64,000 nucleotides of DNA from Tetradesmus obliquus (lineage: Eukaryota; Chlorophyta; Chlorophyceae; Sphaeropleales; Scenedesmaceae), in contig CP126197.1 of the NCBI GenBank assembly GCA_030272155.1, positions 930,001-994,000 of the forward strand, read 5' to 3'. Made by a program: the position numbers and the translations under genes. A model generated the notes under the pieces. That model saw only the letters and a program-made list of their open reading frames with translations. It did no database searches and was not told the DNA's origin. Below, in pieces: positions 33,874 to 45,990 of the stretch. Every line of letters starts with the position of its first letter. The first letter of the stretch is position 1.

Positions 33874-35398
33874 TCAAAGCTTGACCGTTGTGACATGATT
33901 CACAATCAGGTCCACAACCTGCAGGAGCAGCAGCAGCGGCAGCAGCAGTTACAGCAGCTACCAAGATTGATGCCATGCACCATGCACGGCAAGCAGCGGG
34001 CGCTGCTAACTGACGGTGACAAGGCTATCCTGCAAGCTGACAGGCATAACAGAGCAGCAGCAGCATGCCTCACCAGGTTCTTCTTGGCAGCCACATCAGC
34101 ATGCACCTGGCTGTTGGTCAACAAAGACACACGCGCACGAAGACGCTATCCTGCAAGCTGACACAACACGCAAACGAGCAGCAGCAGGCCTCACCAGGTT
34201 CTTCTTGGCAGCCACGTCAGCGTGCACCTGGCTGATGTTTGCGTCCGTCTCCTTGGTCAGGCGCTCCAGTGTGCTGGCAGCACCGGAAGAGCTCTGCAGC
34301 AGCAGCACCAGTGCAGCACACATGTTGGCATACGTTGCAGGCAAAAGGCAGCATGTAGCAGGCTGCAGCCAGCACAAGCGCCACAAGCGCAACAAGCACT
34401 GCAGGCAGCTTGTCGGCAAGTGTGGAGCCAACTCATGACACAGCATGCTGTTATTGGTGCAGGAGACTCACTGCAGATGGACATATACTTAAAAGCGCAA
34501 ATGCACCATGCACAACACCGCTGATGCAGTAGTTCAAGCATGCCTGTGTTGTGCCTCCTGTTTTCTGCCCAACTGCACGCAGCTGCACTCTCCTGCAAGC
34601 AGCGGCAGCCTGCGCTGCAAACCAAATGAAAATGCTGCTGCATCAGCTGCAAACAAGCACGCTGGCAGGGAAGTAGCTGTCCAACTGAATGCAATATGGA
34701 ACGCCTTCGCTGCATCCTGTTCCTGTTCCTCAAGCAAGCTGAGTACTGCTGACAGCGCTACATGTATGACGTTGCTGCCAGAGCAGTTACTGGACCAAAA
34801 TTCACGGCTTGACTCGCCTGCTGCAAGGTTCCCTTTTACGAGTGACGCCTCAGCTTATTTCTGCAGCACTGCCAACTGCTGCTATACTGTAACACTGACA
34901 ACTGCTGCTATACTGCAAGTCAAGCCAGTCAACAACAGCAAGGACACACACCAGCAAGGGAACCTGGCACACAGGTGGCACGTACCTCTGCCAGCTTTTT
35001 CTGGTATGCACCCTCACGCTCAGCCCTGTATGCTGCAATCTCCTTCTCCGCTTCTGCCTTTGCTTGGCGCAGGCGCTCAGCCTTAGCTGTTGTCAGCAAA
35101 GCCAGATCATCAACAAATTAGGGCAGGTCAGACCACAGCAGCACAGCAGAAGCAAGGTGCTGATGGCCTTGCTCAAGAAAGCAGCAGGGGCTATCAGCAA
35201 GCAGACTGGAACTGAAGAAGACCATGGCTGCGTGATCCAGCACCCTATATGCTGCGTGGGACGACATATGCCTGGCACTGCACGCGACACTCGCTGCACA
35301 CATACTGTACCTTTGCGTGTTTCTGCTACGATGCGTGACGCCTCCTGCTCTGCTCCTAATAGCTTTTGAATGCCGTCAGAGTTTGGTGCCACCTGCAT
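33874..35398 (-). CDS. VMA10: V-type proton ATPase subunit G
   Basis: Minus-strand exons 35398-35311, 35086-34986, 34293-34195 and 33918-33874 (333 nt, 110 aa, phases 1, 0, 0). Subunit G is a peripheral-stalk (stator) part of the V1 sector that acidifies vacuoles and endomembranes. Family landmarks are seen in order: GIQKLLGAEQEASRIV at the N-terminus, ERLRQAKAEAEKEIAAYRAE (a charged coiled-coil helix), LERLTKETDANISQVHADVA, and the conserved end VVDLIVNHVTTVKL. Length equals the plant and yeast family norm. ATG 35396-35398 was chosen because it directly precedes the conserved start; an in-frame ATG upstream at 35443 would add 15 atypical residues. Confidence 0.96.
34068..34120 (-). repeat. 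Copy of the 3' end of V-ATPase G exon 3
   Basis: Repeats SQVHADVAAKKNL with the GTGAGG donor about 127 bp downstream of the functional donor at 34194; some following intron sequence (ctatcctgcaagctgaca) is duplicated as well. Confidence 0.88.
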
Positions 35399-36769
35399 CT
35401 TGTCTGCCGCTGGAGCTTGAAAGAGCGTGGGAGAACGGAACAAGACCTAGTGAGATTCGTGGCCAATCAGCACGCACGCCGCAAAAAATAAAATTAAATC
35501 ACAGCGTTATTGCATGATCAACGCACGTTGCAGCCGATCCGCGCTGTAAGACCTGTATGGTTCTTGAAGCAAACCCTGCTGTCGACATGAAGCCGAACCA
35601 CACCTGCAGAACGTTTCCTTGTCTGCCCTCTGCACATCCAGAAAAAGTTCAAACTGTTGCTTGTTTTTCTGCTTGCAAAAGTGCTCATGCCGTCTTTGCA
35701 CTTTCAAGTGCATGCAGAGCATCAGCTGGGAGGAGCACACATCAGGCAGCACTGAGTAGCACAAATCACCTGAGCCTGTAGACTTGCCACCATGATGACT
35801 TGCCACCATGATAGGTGATATCCCTCACGAGCTTGCAGGATCAAGCGACGATGGGACACTATTGTTGACAGCAACCTGTTACAGCATCTCACAAGGCGGC
35901 GTATCCCCTTCACAAGAGCAGCCCCAGACAGCACAGGCAGCATACTGACATGCCAGGCCAGGGCTGTGCTGTGCCTGTGGAAGAACACCAGCAACGCGAT
36001 GGCTTCATTGGTAACATGATGATGATGGCGGCATTGCACATGCACTGGACAGAAACAGAGGGCCTCAGGCTGGGCCATGTTGACAATGTAAATCGTGCAA
36101 GCCAGCAGTCAACTCTGGGTGACCAACAGCCTGGAAGCATATGCACAGCAAGTGCTTGTCGCACCGTCCCTCAGTGCCAGCACAATGCTAGGCAGCGCCC
36201 TCAGCTTCCACACACAGCTGCAAACTCCATGTTAACAGCTAATTTGCAACCTGTAATGCCTGCACATGTGACAACCATAGCTGTAGTTGCCCAACTGGCT
36301 GATTCACACTCAGACGCCGTGCAAGCACACACGCACCACTGCCAAATCCACAAACCACAGCTCTTGCTCAGCATGAGACTGGCAGGTAATACGAATTTAT
36401 ATGCTCTGCAGCTGAACAACTGGGCGTACAGAACAACTCTGGTCAGACCATCAACAATGAGGCAACAGCCCTGCCCACCAGCCGCAACATGCCTGTAACA
36501 ACATCAGAACTGACCAGAGCAGTGCCGCAGGTTGGACCTAGCCACTAGACATAGCCTGCGCATGCGCTCAGCTCGCAGCTGCATGCAGCTGTACAAGGAC
36601 AGCCATCTGCTGTGGGACACGGCTCCCTGCGCAATATGCCAACCGGCAGCGCAGAAGCACTCGCATCCTGCCAGCACCATTCGCATAAGGCTGCAATAAA
36701 CGTTGCAACCTACGTCAACAGCTGATAAAGACCTCAGCTCTACGCAGGCAGCTTTGCCAGCAGACGTGC
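35399..36769. other. Intergenic: V-ATPase G promoter and SLP2 3' region
   Basis: An AT-rich block at about 35482-35500 (minus strand ATTTAATTTTATTTTTTG) sits about 85-100 bases before the V-ATPase G ATG and may hold its core promoter. A short tandem duplication of GACTTGCCACCATGAT occurs near 35781-35811. No further gene is supported. Confidence 0.45.
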
Positions 36770-39194
36770 TCACTCATCAAAACCTGACAGCCCAGACCTC
36801 AGGCTGAACACAGGGTTTGCAGGAAAGTTGAACCCACTCGCCGCAGCAGCTCCCGCACCAGCTGCCGCAGTGCCAGCAGCAGCATGCGGCAGCATACTGC
36901 TGCTGCTACTGGACCTGCCGCTGCCATTGCCGGCTGCCCAGCTGAACTGCCGGGCTGCTCCTCCCGCCCCTCCGCTAGGCTTGCCGCTGCTTCCCACACT
37001 TGATGCTGTCACGGCACCACCCCTGCCACCACCGCCAGATCCCCCGCTGCTGCTGCTGCTGCTGCCGCCGCCGGCTGCGCCGCTGCTGCTGCGCCCCTCG
37101 CCTGGCAGCAGCGCCTGCTGCTGCTGCTGCTGCGGGCCGTGCTGCTGCATGGTCTGGTAGACAGACAGTGCCTGGGCCACCATCGATGCTGGGTCAGCTG
37201 CATTGGCCGGCAGCAGCAGTGTATTGCCCTCCTTGGCCAGCTGGCGGAAGGCCTGCATGGTTTAGCAGAGAGTTGAAGCAGGCAGATGGCAGCAATCAAG
37301 GACTGGGCATCATGCGGCTTACATAACAGACCAAGGCAGCAGCAATGTGTTGCCTTCCTTGGCCAGCTGGCGGAAGGCCTGCTTGGTTTAGCAGAGGGTT
37401 GAAGCAGGCAGATGGCAGCAAATTAGGATAGGGAATCAGCGGCTATACAATAGACAAAAGGCAGCAGCAGCAGTGTGTTGCCTTCCTTGGCCGGCTGGCG
37501 GAAGGCCTGCATGGTTTAACAGATGGTTCAAACAGGCGGGTGGCAGCAAACTAGGATAGGGAATCATGCGGCTGTACAATAAACAAAAGGCAGCAGCAGC
37601 AGCAGCAGCGTGTGGTCCTCCTTGGCCAGCTGGCGGTAGGCCTGTGTGGTTTGACAGAGGGTTCAAATTCATCAAACAGGTAAATGGCAGCGATGCAGGG
37701 GTGAGAATGCAGCTCTCGCGCGGTGTCATCCAACGCCAGGAGTAAGTTCTGCTCCTCAGCAACCTCCAATACACCCAGCACCCGTGTCCACATGTAGCAG
37801 TGAGCATGCCACTTGCCGGTTACTGCATGCCACTGTACACAAGAAGCAGCCAAATTGCAAGCCACAGTTGCACGCTCCACATACTGCTCTGCCACACGTA
37901 GCTGCGCAGCAGATGCGTCGCCGGCTGCCCGCAGCTCAGCAGCAACCATGCGGATGCCTGCTGCTAGCACGCCTACAGTAGTCTCTTGCGAAGCACAGGC
38001 AACTCAGCCGACACATGGCAGTCACATGCCTAAAGACCAGTCAAACCACAACGTCTAGCAACTACCCCAAATGTAGTTCAGGTTTACGCACCTCCACATA
38101 CTGCTCCGCAACACGCAGCTGCGCAGCAGACGCGCCGCCAGATGCCCCCAGCTCAGCAGCAACCATGCGGATGCCTGCTGCTGTTGCCTGTGCTCGTGCG
38201 GTGATAGCTTCTGCCTCTCCCATTGCCTCGTTGATGGCGGCCTGCTTGGAGGCCTCGGAGGTAAGGATGACCTGCATAACAAGAAATAACAGTTACATGC
38301 CAAAGGTGCGACAATGTGACAAGTGCGCCATGTGATGGCCTCTGCGTCTCCCATTGGCTTGGTGATTGTGGCCTGCTTCGAGGCCTCAGAGGTGAGGATG
38401 ACCTGCAATTTAGAAAAAGGAATGAGCATGATGTCATGCTTTCTGGCAGTTGCCAACATGTGGATTGCATGATGAACAGTCAAACCACAAGGGCACAATA
38501 TGACAGACAGTGGTGCTGTCATATTCGAAAAGCATACATGACGCACAACATACCAACACTACAGCATGGCAGCACCTCCTGCTTGTTACCCTCGGCCACG
38601 TTGATCACCGCCTGCCGCTGGCCCTCAGACTCCAAAATGCTGACCCCGACACTTGAAAACAGAACGCAGCACAAAACATATACAATAGGCCTGCGCACCT
38701 CCTGCTTGTTACCCTCTGCCACGTTGATGACCGCCTGCCGCTGACCCTCAGACTCAAGGATGCTGGCACGCTTGCGGCGCTCCGCCTCAGCCTGCAGCTC
38801 CATAGCCGTGATGATGCCTGCAGCAGCAGTTGAAAGGAAGACACAAAATCTCAGGGATGTTGAAGCCTTGACAAGCGCAGTTATGTGCATTGTGCTGAGC
38901 GCTCCGCCTCAGCCTGCAGCTCCATGACCGTGATGATGCCTGCGCAAACAGGCGGGAAGGCAACAGATCACATGAGCAATGTGAGTGCTGCAAAGTGAAG
39001 TGCTGCGCTGTGCTGCGCCGTGCTGCGCCCTCACCTGCACGAAGTAAAGGCAGACATAACCTGCTACTCCCTGCTGCTGCTTCGTGCTGCTGGTGCTTGT
39101 TCACTGCTGCTGTGTATCGTTTGCTGCTTCCGCTGCTCAGCCTCTGGCCGTGTGATGTCCTTGATCTCGTAGCATAGCAGCATATGTCCACTTC

Positions 39195-39226
<32 letters not shown>

Positions 39227-42078
39227 ATTGTTCTGCAATGCTGCAGCGCCGCACCCGCAAGCCATGTGATTCCCTTCACTTCGTAGCGCATGGACTGCAG
39301 CAATATATTTCTTGCTACTGCCGCTGTTGCTATGAATTATGCACTGCTGCTGCGCCTCACCCTCTGGCGGTGTGATGTCCTTGATCTCATAGCGCAAGCA
39401 CTGCAGCCCCCATGCCTCCGCCGCCCCGTTGATGGAGGCCACAATGGCCAGGTTGAGCGCCTCACGCTCCTCAAAGGTCTTGTCCAGCGTAATCTTACCC
39501 AGCTCGCTGCAGGGAACAAGTGACAGCAAGAAAAAGAGTGAATTTTTTATAAGGCGCCTGGATGAAATGAGTGACAGGGTTGAGCGCCTCACGCTCCTCA
39601 AAGGTCTTGTCCAGCGTAATCTTACCGAGCTCGCTGCAGGGAACAAGTGACAGCAAGAAAAAGAGTGAATTTAGTATAAGGCGCCTGGATGAAATGAGTG
39701 ACAGGGTTGAGCGCCTCACGCTCCTCAAAGGTCTTGTCCAGCGTGATCTTACCCAGCTCACTGCAAGGCAAACCGGATAGCACAAGAAAAGAGCGCAATC
39801 CAGCCCTGCTCACTAAGGTCAATGAATGAGATGCGCACGAGAGTGAAGCCCAGCTTAGGAAGAGCGGCTGGATGGGCACCTCAGCGCATCTGCCTCTCCG
39901 GGACACAGATTCTCACACTTCCTGACTGCTGTGATATCAGAGGCGTGCGCCTTGATAATAATATGTGTCGCCGTCTTGCTCTATTGTGGGACAGCACAGC
40001 CCTCCTGGGACAGCACAGCCCCCCTGCAACCCAACACACCTGCGCATGGTGGTCTGCGCTAGCTGGCCCACAGCATACAGCGCGTTGTCCACGCCATATG
40101 ATGCCTTGACTGGGTCCATCACCTGAACAGCAGCAGCAGCAGCAGCACATCAGTTGGTGCTAGGTCCACTCGGGCAACAGTCACATTACAACAGCTGCCC
40201 CTGCATGCTGGCAATTCACATGGAGTCCATGCGCTGCTTGCTGGGCCAACACGAAGTTGCCTGCAGTTGTCGTGTGCTCACAAATGCATAGCACGCTCGC
40301 CTAGTGTGTGTTCGTGCGCAGTTCACACGATGCCCACCTTGACGTGAGGCACGCCGTCTATGGTGATGGTCACGTTGTCCTTGCTGGCTCCACCCGGCAA
40401 TGATACATTAACAACCCCAACAACATGGATCAACCACTTGCTCTGCCCACCTTGACGTAGAGCACGCCGTCTATGGTAATGGTCACGTTGTCCTTGGTGA
40501 TGGCGGTCTGGTGGCTGATGGGGATGGCCAGCTCCTTGAGCGTGTGCACGTACGCAATCTTGTCCACCTGAGGGGTGGCAGCAGCATTCAGCGGCAGAGA
40601 GGGCAGCAGCAGGATCCAATCAGGTGAGTGCTGACACCTTGAGCATGTGCACGTAAGCAACCTTGTCCACCTACTTGCCACCACCAACAGCAGCAGCAGG
40701 AGACCCCAACAGCAGCAGCAGACAGGCTAGCAGCAGGGCATTGCGTGAGTGCTGACGCCTTGAGCGTGTGCACGAACGCAATCTTGTCCACCTGGGGAGA
40801 GGAGAAGAGGGAAGAGCAATGGTGAGAGCAGTGAGGGCGTGCCAGCAACAGCGACAGGCAGTAAGAGCGCCAGCAACGCGGACCACAGTGGCAGTGCTGC
40901 AGAATCGACATTTGAAGCTGCTGTTGGCGCGGCTGCTGCTGCTGCTGGCGTGTGACGGGCAACATAATCAACACCACTACAGAGGAAGCCGCGGCGTTCA
41001 ATTTGAATACATTCCAGCTGAAGCGTTCAAAACCCAAACCAAGTCTCACCAGCGGCACCAGGAAGTGCAGCCCAGCATCGAGCACCCGGTTGAACTTGCC
41101 AAACCTGCAGCACACCAAAGTAGAGATGCCAGTTTAATTCTCCTGTTGTGGAAGGAGATGTCACAGCTGAAGCGTTGCAGGTTGCTGCTGCTTGCATGGC
41201 AGCAGTCAGTCTGATTTGTTACCAATGCATGTGGCTGAGACGCACTGCAGTGTCACAGCAATAGGGATACCGCACATTGCAGCTGCTGCTGACCCGCCAT
41301 GCAGCTGCTGCTGTTTGTGCTGCTGCTCACCGTTCCACAACAAATGCGGTCTTCTCAGGCACGACCCTGCAGCACAAAGCAGCAACAGTGCACCAGTGTA
41401 CATACATCCTTATTTCCTTGCACAACACAACTCGGCACTTTGTGCACTGCACGATGCAGGAGGCGCTGCCAACTGCACAAGCAACAGGTAAGTAATGCCG
41501 GACTCCCAGATGGCTCTGCCAGTACTGCTTCTGAATGCTGTATGTCAAGGGACAGGCACTGGGCCATTCGGTGACTGCAACATACAAGCTGCCATCAGCT
41601 GTGATTGCATTCCAAGCTCAGCATGCACACCTGTTCCGTGGTGAGCCAAGCAGTACATTTGCATGCAGATGGGATGCAGCAGCAGCGTAATGCACCACAG
41701 CTGTGCCTAGAACATGCACCTGGTCTGCCTGGCTGCTGACAGAAGTGCAGACAAACTGTTTGAAGGGTCTAACACACAGCTTATCAGCGGGCAGCTGATG
41801 CTTTACCTAATGCCATAGTTGGTTGGGGCCCGAGGGGGTGCGTAGTAGCTTGAAGGTGTTCCTTCCCTGCCGAACCGTCCATTGTACAGGGAAGGTGCGC
41901 TGCTCGTAAACGTTTTATGCTGCCCTATGAGTGCAGATCCGCCAAGCCTGCTACCATACGCTTGCTGGCTGAGCAAGCCGAGCTGCAGTTGAAGCCCGTG
42001 GCACAAGGGTGGCAGAAGCTGCTGCACGGGGCTCTGCAAAGCCCGCTGGCCTGCCAAAAGCAGTAAACGTGCAACCAT
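36770..42078 (-). CDS. Mitochondrial stomatin-like protein 2 (SPFH/prohibitin family)
   Basis: Minus-strand exons 42078-41807, 41366-41331, 41104-41050, 40567-40451, 40122-40040, 39506-39361, 38817-38699, 38271-38092 and 37252-36770 (1,491 nt, 496 aa, all in phase). The N-terminal ~90 residues start [14 protein letters not shown] and look like a mitochondrial presequence. The SPFH core follows: [102 protein letters not shown] coiled coil ([20 protein letters not shown]) and the SLP2 end block ([27 protein letters not shown]) come next; the tail is Gly/Ser-rich. SLP2 scaffolds cardiolipin-rich domains and proteases at the inner membrane. It is longer than human SLP2 (about 356 aa). Nearly every intron carries extra copies of exon edges. 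Confidence 0.95.
37377..37655 (-). repeat. Three decayed tandem copies of the SLP2 last-exon start
   Basis: Copies of the acceptor plus the [10 protein letters not shown] coding start lie at about 37377, 37505 and 37640, upstream of the functional start at 37252. Spacing is 126-135 bp. Confidence 0.9.
37860..37970 (-). repeat. Copy of the 3' half of SLP2 exon 8
   Basis: Reads [20 protein letters not shown] then RVAEQYVE, matching exon 38271-38092, downstream in the intron. Confidence 0.88.
38335..38402 (-). repeat. Copy of the 5' end of SLP2 exon 8
   Basis: Reads [13 protein letters not shown] upstream of the functional exon start [13 protein letters not shown] at 38271. Confidence 0.88.
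38575..38650 (-). repeat. Copy of the 3' half of SLP2 exon 7
   Basis: Reads [20 protein letters not shown], matching exon 38817-38699, one unit downstream. Confidence 0.9.
38890..38945 (-). repeat. Copy of the 5' half of SLP2 exon 7
   Basis: Reads [14 protein letters not shown], one unit upstream of the functional exon start at 38817. Confidence 0.88.
39137..39290 (-). repeat. Two decayed copies of the SLP2 exon 6 end
   Basis: Segments near 39140-39175 and 39250-39290 resemble the region encoding [13 protein letters not shown] at the end of exon 39506-39361. Confidence 0.65.
39575..39770 (-). repeat. Two tandem copies of the SLP2 exon 6 start
   Basis: Each copy encodes [18 protein letters not shown] after its own AG acceptor, with almost no coding change. 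Matching points are at 39461, 39598 and 39715, 117-137 bp apart. Confidence 0.92.
40335..40395 (-). repeat. Copy of the 3' end of SLP2 exon 4
   Basis: Reads [15 protein letters not shown] with a GTGGGC donor, downstream of the functional donor at 40450. Confidence 0.88.
40625..40800 (-). repeat. Two copies of the SLP2 exon 4 start
   Basis: Reads [11 protein letters not shown] (about 40638-40672) and [11 protein letters not shown] (about 40758-40793) upstream of the functional [13 protein letters not shown] at 40567. Confidence 0.88.
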
Positions 42079-42797
42079 TGGCGATCGAGGTTCCTTACAC
42101 GGCTTGATCAAAGCTTGATGTGTGGCAAGAACTGAACGGTCAGTCGAACTGCTTGCGACTCGCCCGTGGCAGGAGAAGTGAACCAAGTGCAACTGTGTCT
42201 TATGTATCTAATACATTGAGACTTTAGACCTTGCTTCAACACCCTGTGACTGTTGTGGTCCAAGGACCTGACATGCAGAGGTGCAAGAGCAGGGTTGTGG
42301 CACTGACAACCTGCACGGTGCAGGCTGCACCCAAAGGTTGCCTTGTTGACTGCAGCTTCTGCTACAGGGTGGCTGACAACGAGTTTTCGGTGGCTGCATA
42401 CAGTATTGGACGCTTCCAACGCAGTACATGGCAGCTGTAGCAGCACTGGCAGAGTGAAGGGCGTGTTGAGGTTGAGCACACAAGTCACGCTCGCTACCTT
42501 GGTCTCTGCAACAGCAGCAAGGCGGACATTACCTTAAGCAAGCTATCAAGTTCAACGCACGTGTGCCAGCTTTCTGCAGCAGGGCAATGCACAGTCTGCA
42601 CTAACATTGTCATAGCTGTCATCATAGACAGCTCACCGGGCAAACCACAACACGCACTTGATCCGTGTGTGAGAAGCAGTCAACGTCTTGAGCGCCAACC
42701 TTGTTACCTGCTATCATTATGCAAAGAGGTCGCAACTTCCTGGACCATCACTAGTGTCGGAACAGTTGCTCGAAACCTACTCGGACGCCCGCTCAGG
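42079..42797. other. Divergent intergenic region SLP2 / unknown membrane protein
   Basis: About 720 bases between two divergent starts. Open frames on either strand extend the flanking genes upstream in frame but show no conserved residues. No TATA box is obvious. Confidence 0.5.
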
Positions 42798-43668
42798 ATG
42801 CAGGCCAGCCTGATTCACGGCTGCATGCCTTGTTTGGAAGCTACTCGATGCCATCGTAAGCATGCATGCAGCTCCGCAGCTGCCGGCGCCTGCGGTGCTC
42901 CTGTCGTTGACAGGAGAGTTGTCCAGCGCAATGTGCGGACTTCGTTCCGTGTTTCAGAGCAGTCCAGTGAGGAGGATAGCGGTTTGAATTCACGTCATGC
43001 AGCAGCAGAGCTACAGGCGCAGGATTCAGAGCACCCACAGCAACAGCAGCAGCAGCTGCACAAGCCAAACCCTCATCCATTGAAGTATGCGCAGATGGGG
43101 CACAGCAGGTTTGGCAGAGGAGCTCCACATGTATGCTACAGCCAGACAGGCACCTCTGGCGTGTTTTACATCAAGCCTGAAGTGGATGAGCTGGTGGATG
43201 ATTGGCAGCAGTGGCTGGAGCAGCAGCAGCGGCAGCAACAGCAGCACTGGCAGCAGCAGCGGCAGCAGCTGCAGGCCTGGGCACACGCACAGAGCAGTGG
43301 CAGGCGGCAGGTACCTTTACAAGGTATGTGGTCTGTAGTTGTTGATGTATTGCTGCAGTTGAATCCGTGATGCTTCATGCCAGGCACCTTGAGTGCTGTA
43401 TGCTGCACATTCAATGCAAGTTGCATGTGGCAGCCTGTCCCTGATGTTGAACCGCATGTACATGCGTGCACAGTGCTGCGTCAATTGATTGTCAGGTTCA
43501 GTTTCATGTTGTGACCGGCCGCGCCTCCTGTTCTCTGGTGTTTCATAGCTGACCTGCTACAGTATGTGCTGCTGCTGCCGCTGCTGCTGCTACAGGCTGG
43601 GGCTTCCGCAATGCTGATGTTGTAGCCACCGCCCAACCATCTCGTCCTGTGCCTGACTCCACTGCAAC

Positions 43669-43731
<63 letters not shown>

Positions 43732-43902
43732 TGCAATCAATGCTGCTGAACCGCACAAAGGTGCAGATAAGCACAGCATGCTTGACGGTATGCTCAGCAG
43801 CACGTCAGCTGCAGGCATGGCTGCTGCGGCAGCACTAGCAGCTGCTGCCTTTTTTGCCGGCGGGGGCAGGAACGGCGCTGGCGGCGGCAGCGGTGGCGGT
43901 GG

Positions 43903-43942
<40 letters not shown>

Positions 43943-44110
43943 GGCGGAGGGCATGCGCATGCGCTGGATGCAGGGCGCCCTCCCAAGCTGCAGCGCCTGA
44001 TGTTTGGTGTGGTGGTTGGTGCGGTTGGATTGGTGCTGGTGATGCTCTACTGCAAGAGTGTGCTGGCCGCGCTGCTGCTGTGCTATGCGGGTTTTGTGTT
44101 GGGCTTGTAG
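42798..44110 (+). CDS. Unrecognised protein with plastid-like leader and C-terminal membrane segments
   Basis: Exons 42798-43323 and 43596-44110 (1,041 nt, 346 aa, phase 1 junction). The splice donor is CAAG|GTATGT; a nearer GTACCT site at 43311 would break the frame. I do not recognise the family. Visible parts: a Cys/Arg-rich N-terminus like an organelle leader, a central segment (FGRGAPHVCYSQTGTSGVFY) followed by an acidic and Gln-rich helix (EVDELVDDWQQWLEQQ), a 19-unit CAG run read as poly-Ser, an Ala-rich hydrophobic stretch (AAGMAAAAALAAAAFFAGG), a Gly/Ser linker, and two close hydrophobic segments at the end (LMFGVVVGAVGLVLVMLY and VLAALLLCYAGFVLGL). It is probably a membrane protein. 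An in-frame upstream ATG at 42561 is possible. Confidence 0.72.
43672..43728 (+). repeat. (CAG)19 microsatellite inside an exon
   Basis: A pure run of 19 CAG units read in the AGC frame as polyserine; the longest perfect triplet run I noticed in the window. Confidence 0.95.
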
Positions 44111-45786
44111 CGGCTGCATGACAGCGTACATGCAGTGCACACCATTCGGCTAGCCGTAGCAGTCATACGCAGCAGTGACTGCAGCGCAATGTGCCGAAAC
44201 TGAGTGTCTTGGAGTTCGGATTTCAGGAATGTTGCCACTGTGTTCTGCTGATTGCTTCGCAGCTCTGCACCTCCGCAGCTGCACATGTGTACAGTACATC
44301 CTGCTTTTTTGGTGCAATGACTCTGCTTGCGTGATGTGCGCTGTGCTATGCGCGTTTTGTGGTAGGTCTGTAGCTGCTGGTTGACGACACGCATGCCGTG
44401 CATACCATGTAGCTGATTGGCGCGGTTGTGAGCAGCGGTGCTTGCAGCAGCAACACGTGATTGCAAGCAGGTTGTCTTGACTAGCGTATTACAGATAGAC
44501 GCTGCCCCTGCGTCTTGCGGCTGGAAAGGGCTCTGAAGCTCAGTCTGTTGCGCATTGCGCAGTATACCCTGTATGACATGCTCATGTTACTCCTGCTTGC
44601 ATGATAGATGTTTGTGTGAACATGGGCACCGTCAAATGTGCGACGCACCACACAGCTTGCTTGTAACCCTTGTTTTGCATTTAATGAAGTTGCTCTGTCA
44701 ACAGCATGTTGCGGTTGCATGCAGATTTCCATGTGAGCTTGACATGCCGCCATGTACTACATCTACTGCTTGGTGTGCGCTGGTACTACAGCTCTAGTGG
44801 AGCTTCTAGCACGTGGTACAACCTAAATTGAAGTGGTCAGCTGCTCTGGTTTGATGCCGCTGTGCTTGTGCTCTGCGAGTCACATATCGTGCGTGCCACG
44901 CACGCCAGCAGTGCTCCAACAGGTGGTTTGCTTCAGGGAGACGGTGCATGTAAAAGGATGCGTTTATACGGCTTCAGGATGTGGTGCTGGTTGGGGACCT
45001 GCAAGGATGTGCGTGTAGATACACTGCAGTGCTGCCAACACCACTGGCAGTTGTCGCTGTTATATTTTGCTGGTATGATGAAGGCAGTGGCCGCAGGCCA
45101 GGAATATGTGATTCATGGGCACAGCTTCAAACTTGAGTTCACGCCATGATGGCTGCATGTCACATTACCTGTTACCTGCTTTTGTTGTGGACACGCACGC
45201 TTGCGCTTGCGTGATGACCAGTTGAGTACACGGAGCTACCGCATGCCTGCTTCCACACCCGTCACGGGAGTGAGTCACAGCGTGGAATCAATCCATGCAG
45301 CCGCACTGCCGCTGATCAGCCGCGCGGCGGCTGCAGGAGCTGCAGGAGGATGGCACAGGTGTTCATTGCTTGCCCTCTGCATGCTAGAGTGATGTTTCAC
45401 GTGTCGTATCCGAGACGATGGATTTATGCAAAAGTTCCTGCCATGGAGGAACACTGGCAGGCAGACACCGGGTGTCAGCGGCTGGCAGCTGTCACTAGAA
45501 GCACTAAATCTTGTGTGGTTTGAGCGTGTCCTGGGTTTCTGTGTTGAAGCAGAATACTTAAAGGCAATTAAATATTATGACAGTTTGCTGCACGATTTTC
45601 GGCCACTGGGGAACTTGCTACAGGCCTGTAACAGTGAAGTTGTGCCCGCAAAGTTTGCCGCCGTACACAAGGATTGCATGGCAACTTATTTTGCGTAAAC
45701 AAACTGAAAAGCTGCTGCTTCATGTTGGTCGTTGTCGGCGACCCTGCAGAACGGCCATGGAAGCCTGCGTGCGACTCACGGAATAT

Positions 45787-45832
45787 TCCGTAGAAGAAGG
45801 GTATACGGATTAATCCGTAGAAGAAGGGTATA
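45787..45832 (+). repeat. Short tandem duplication
   Basis: TCCGTAGAAGAAGGGTATA occurs twice, separated by a few bases. Confidence 0.85.
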
Positions 45833-45958
45833 ACATACCCTGCCTGTTCCTGTCTCCTTACAACAGGCTCAAAACATTATTGGAGATGTTGTGAAGCCCT
45901 CAAAAACGTAGATCAACCATCAACCTGAGATCAACACGCATGCGCGGGAACAATGCTG

Positions 45959-45990
45959 GTCACCAGCGCTGGTGACTTCGCTAGCGAAGT
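45959..45990. repeat. Two overlapping perfect palindromes
   Basis: GTCACCAGCGCTGGTGAC (45959-45976) and ACTTCGCTAGCGAAGT (45975-45990) are each perfect palindromes and share two bases. Confidence 0.93.

Noticed and set aside
45426-45698. 90-codon open frame (LEALNLVWFERVLGF...)
   Set aside because: It is not repetitive and looks protein-like, but it has no recognised domain, no neighbouring exon and no start context; it could be chance.
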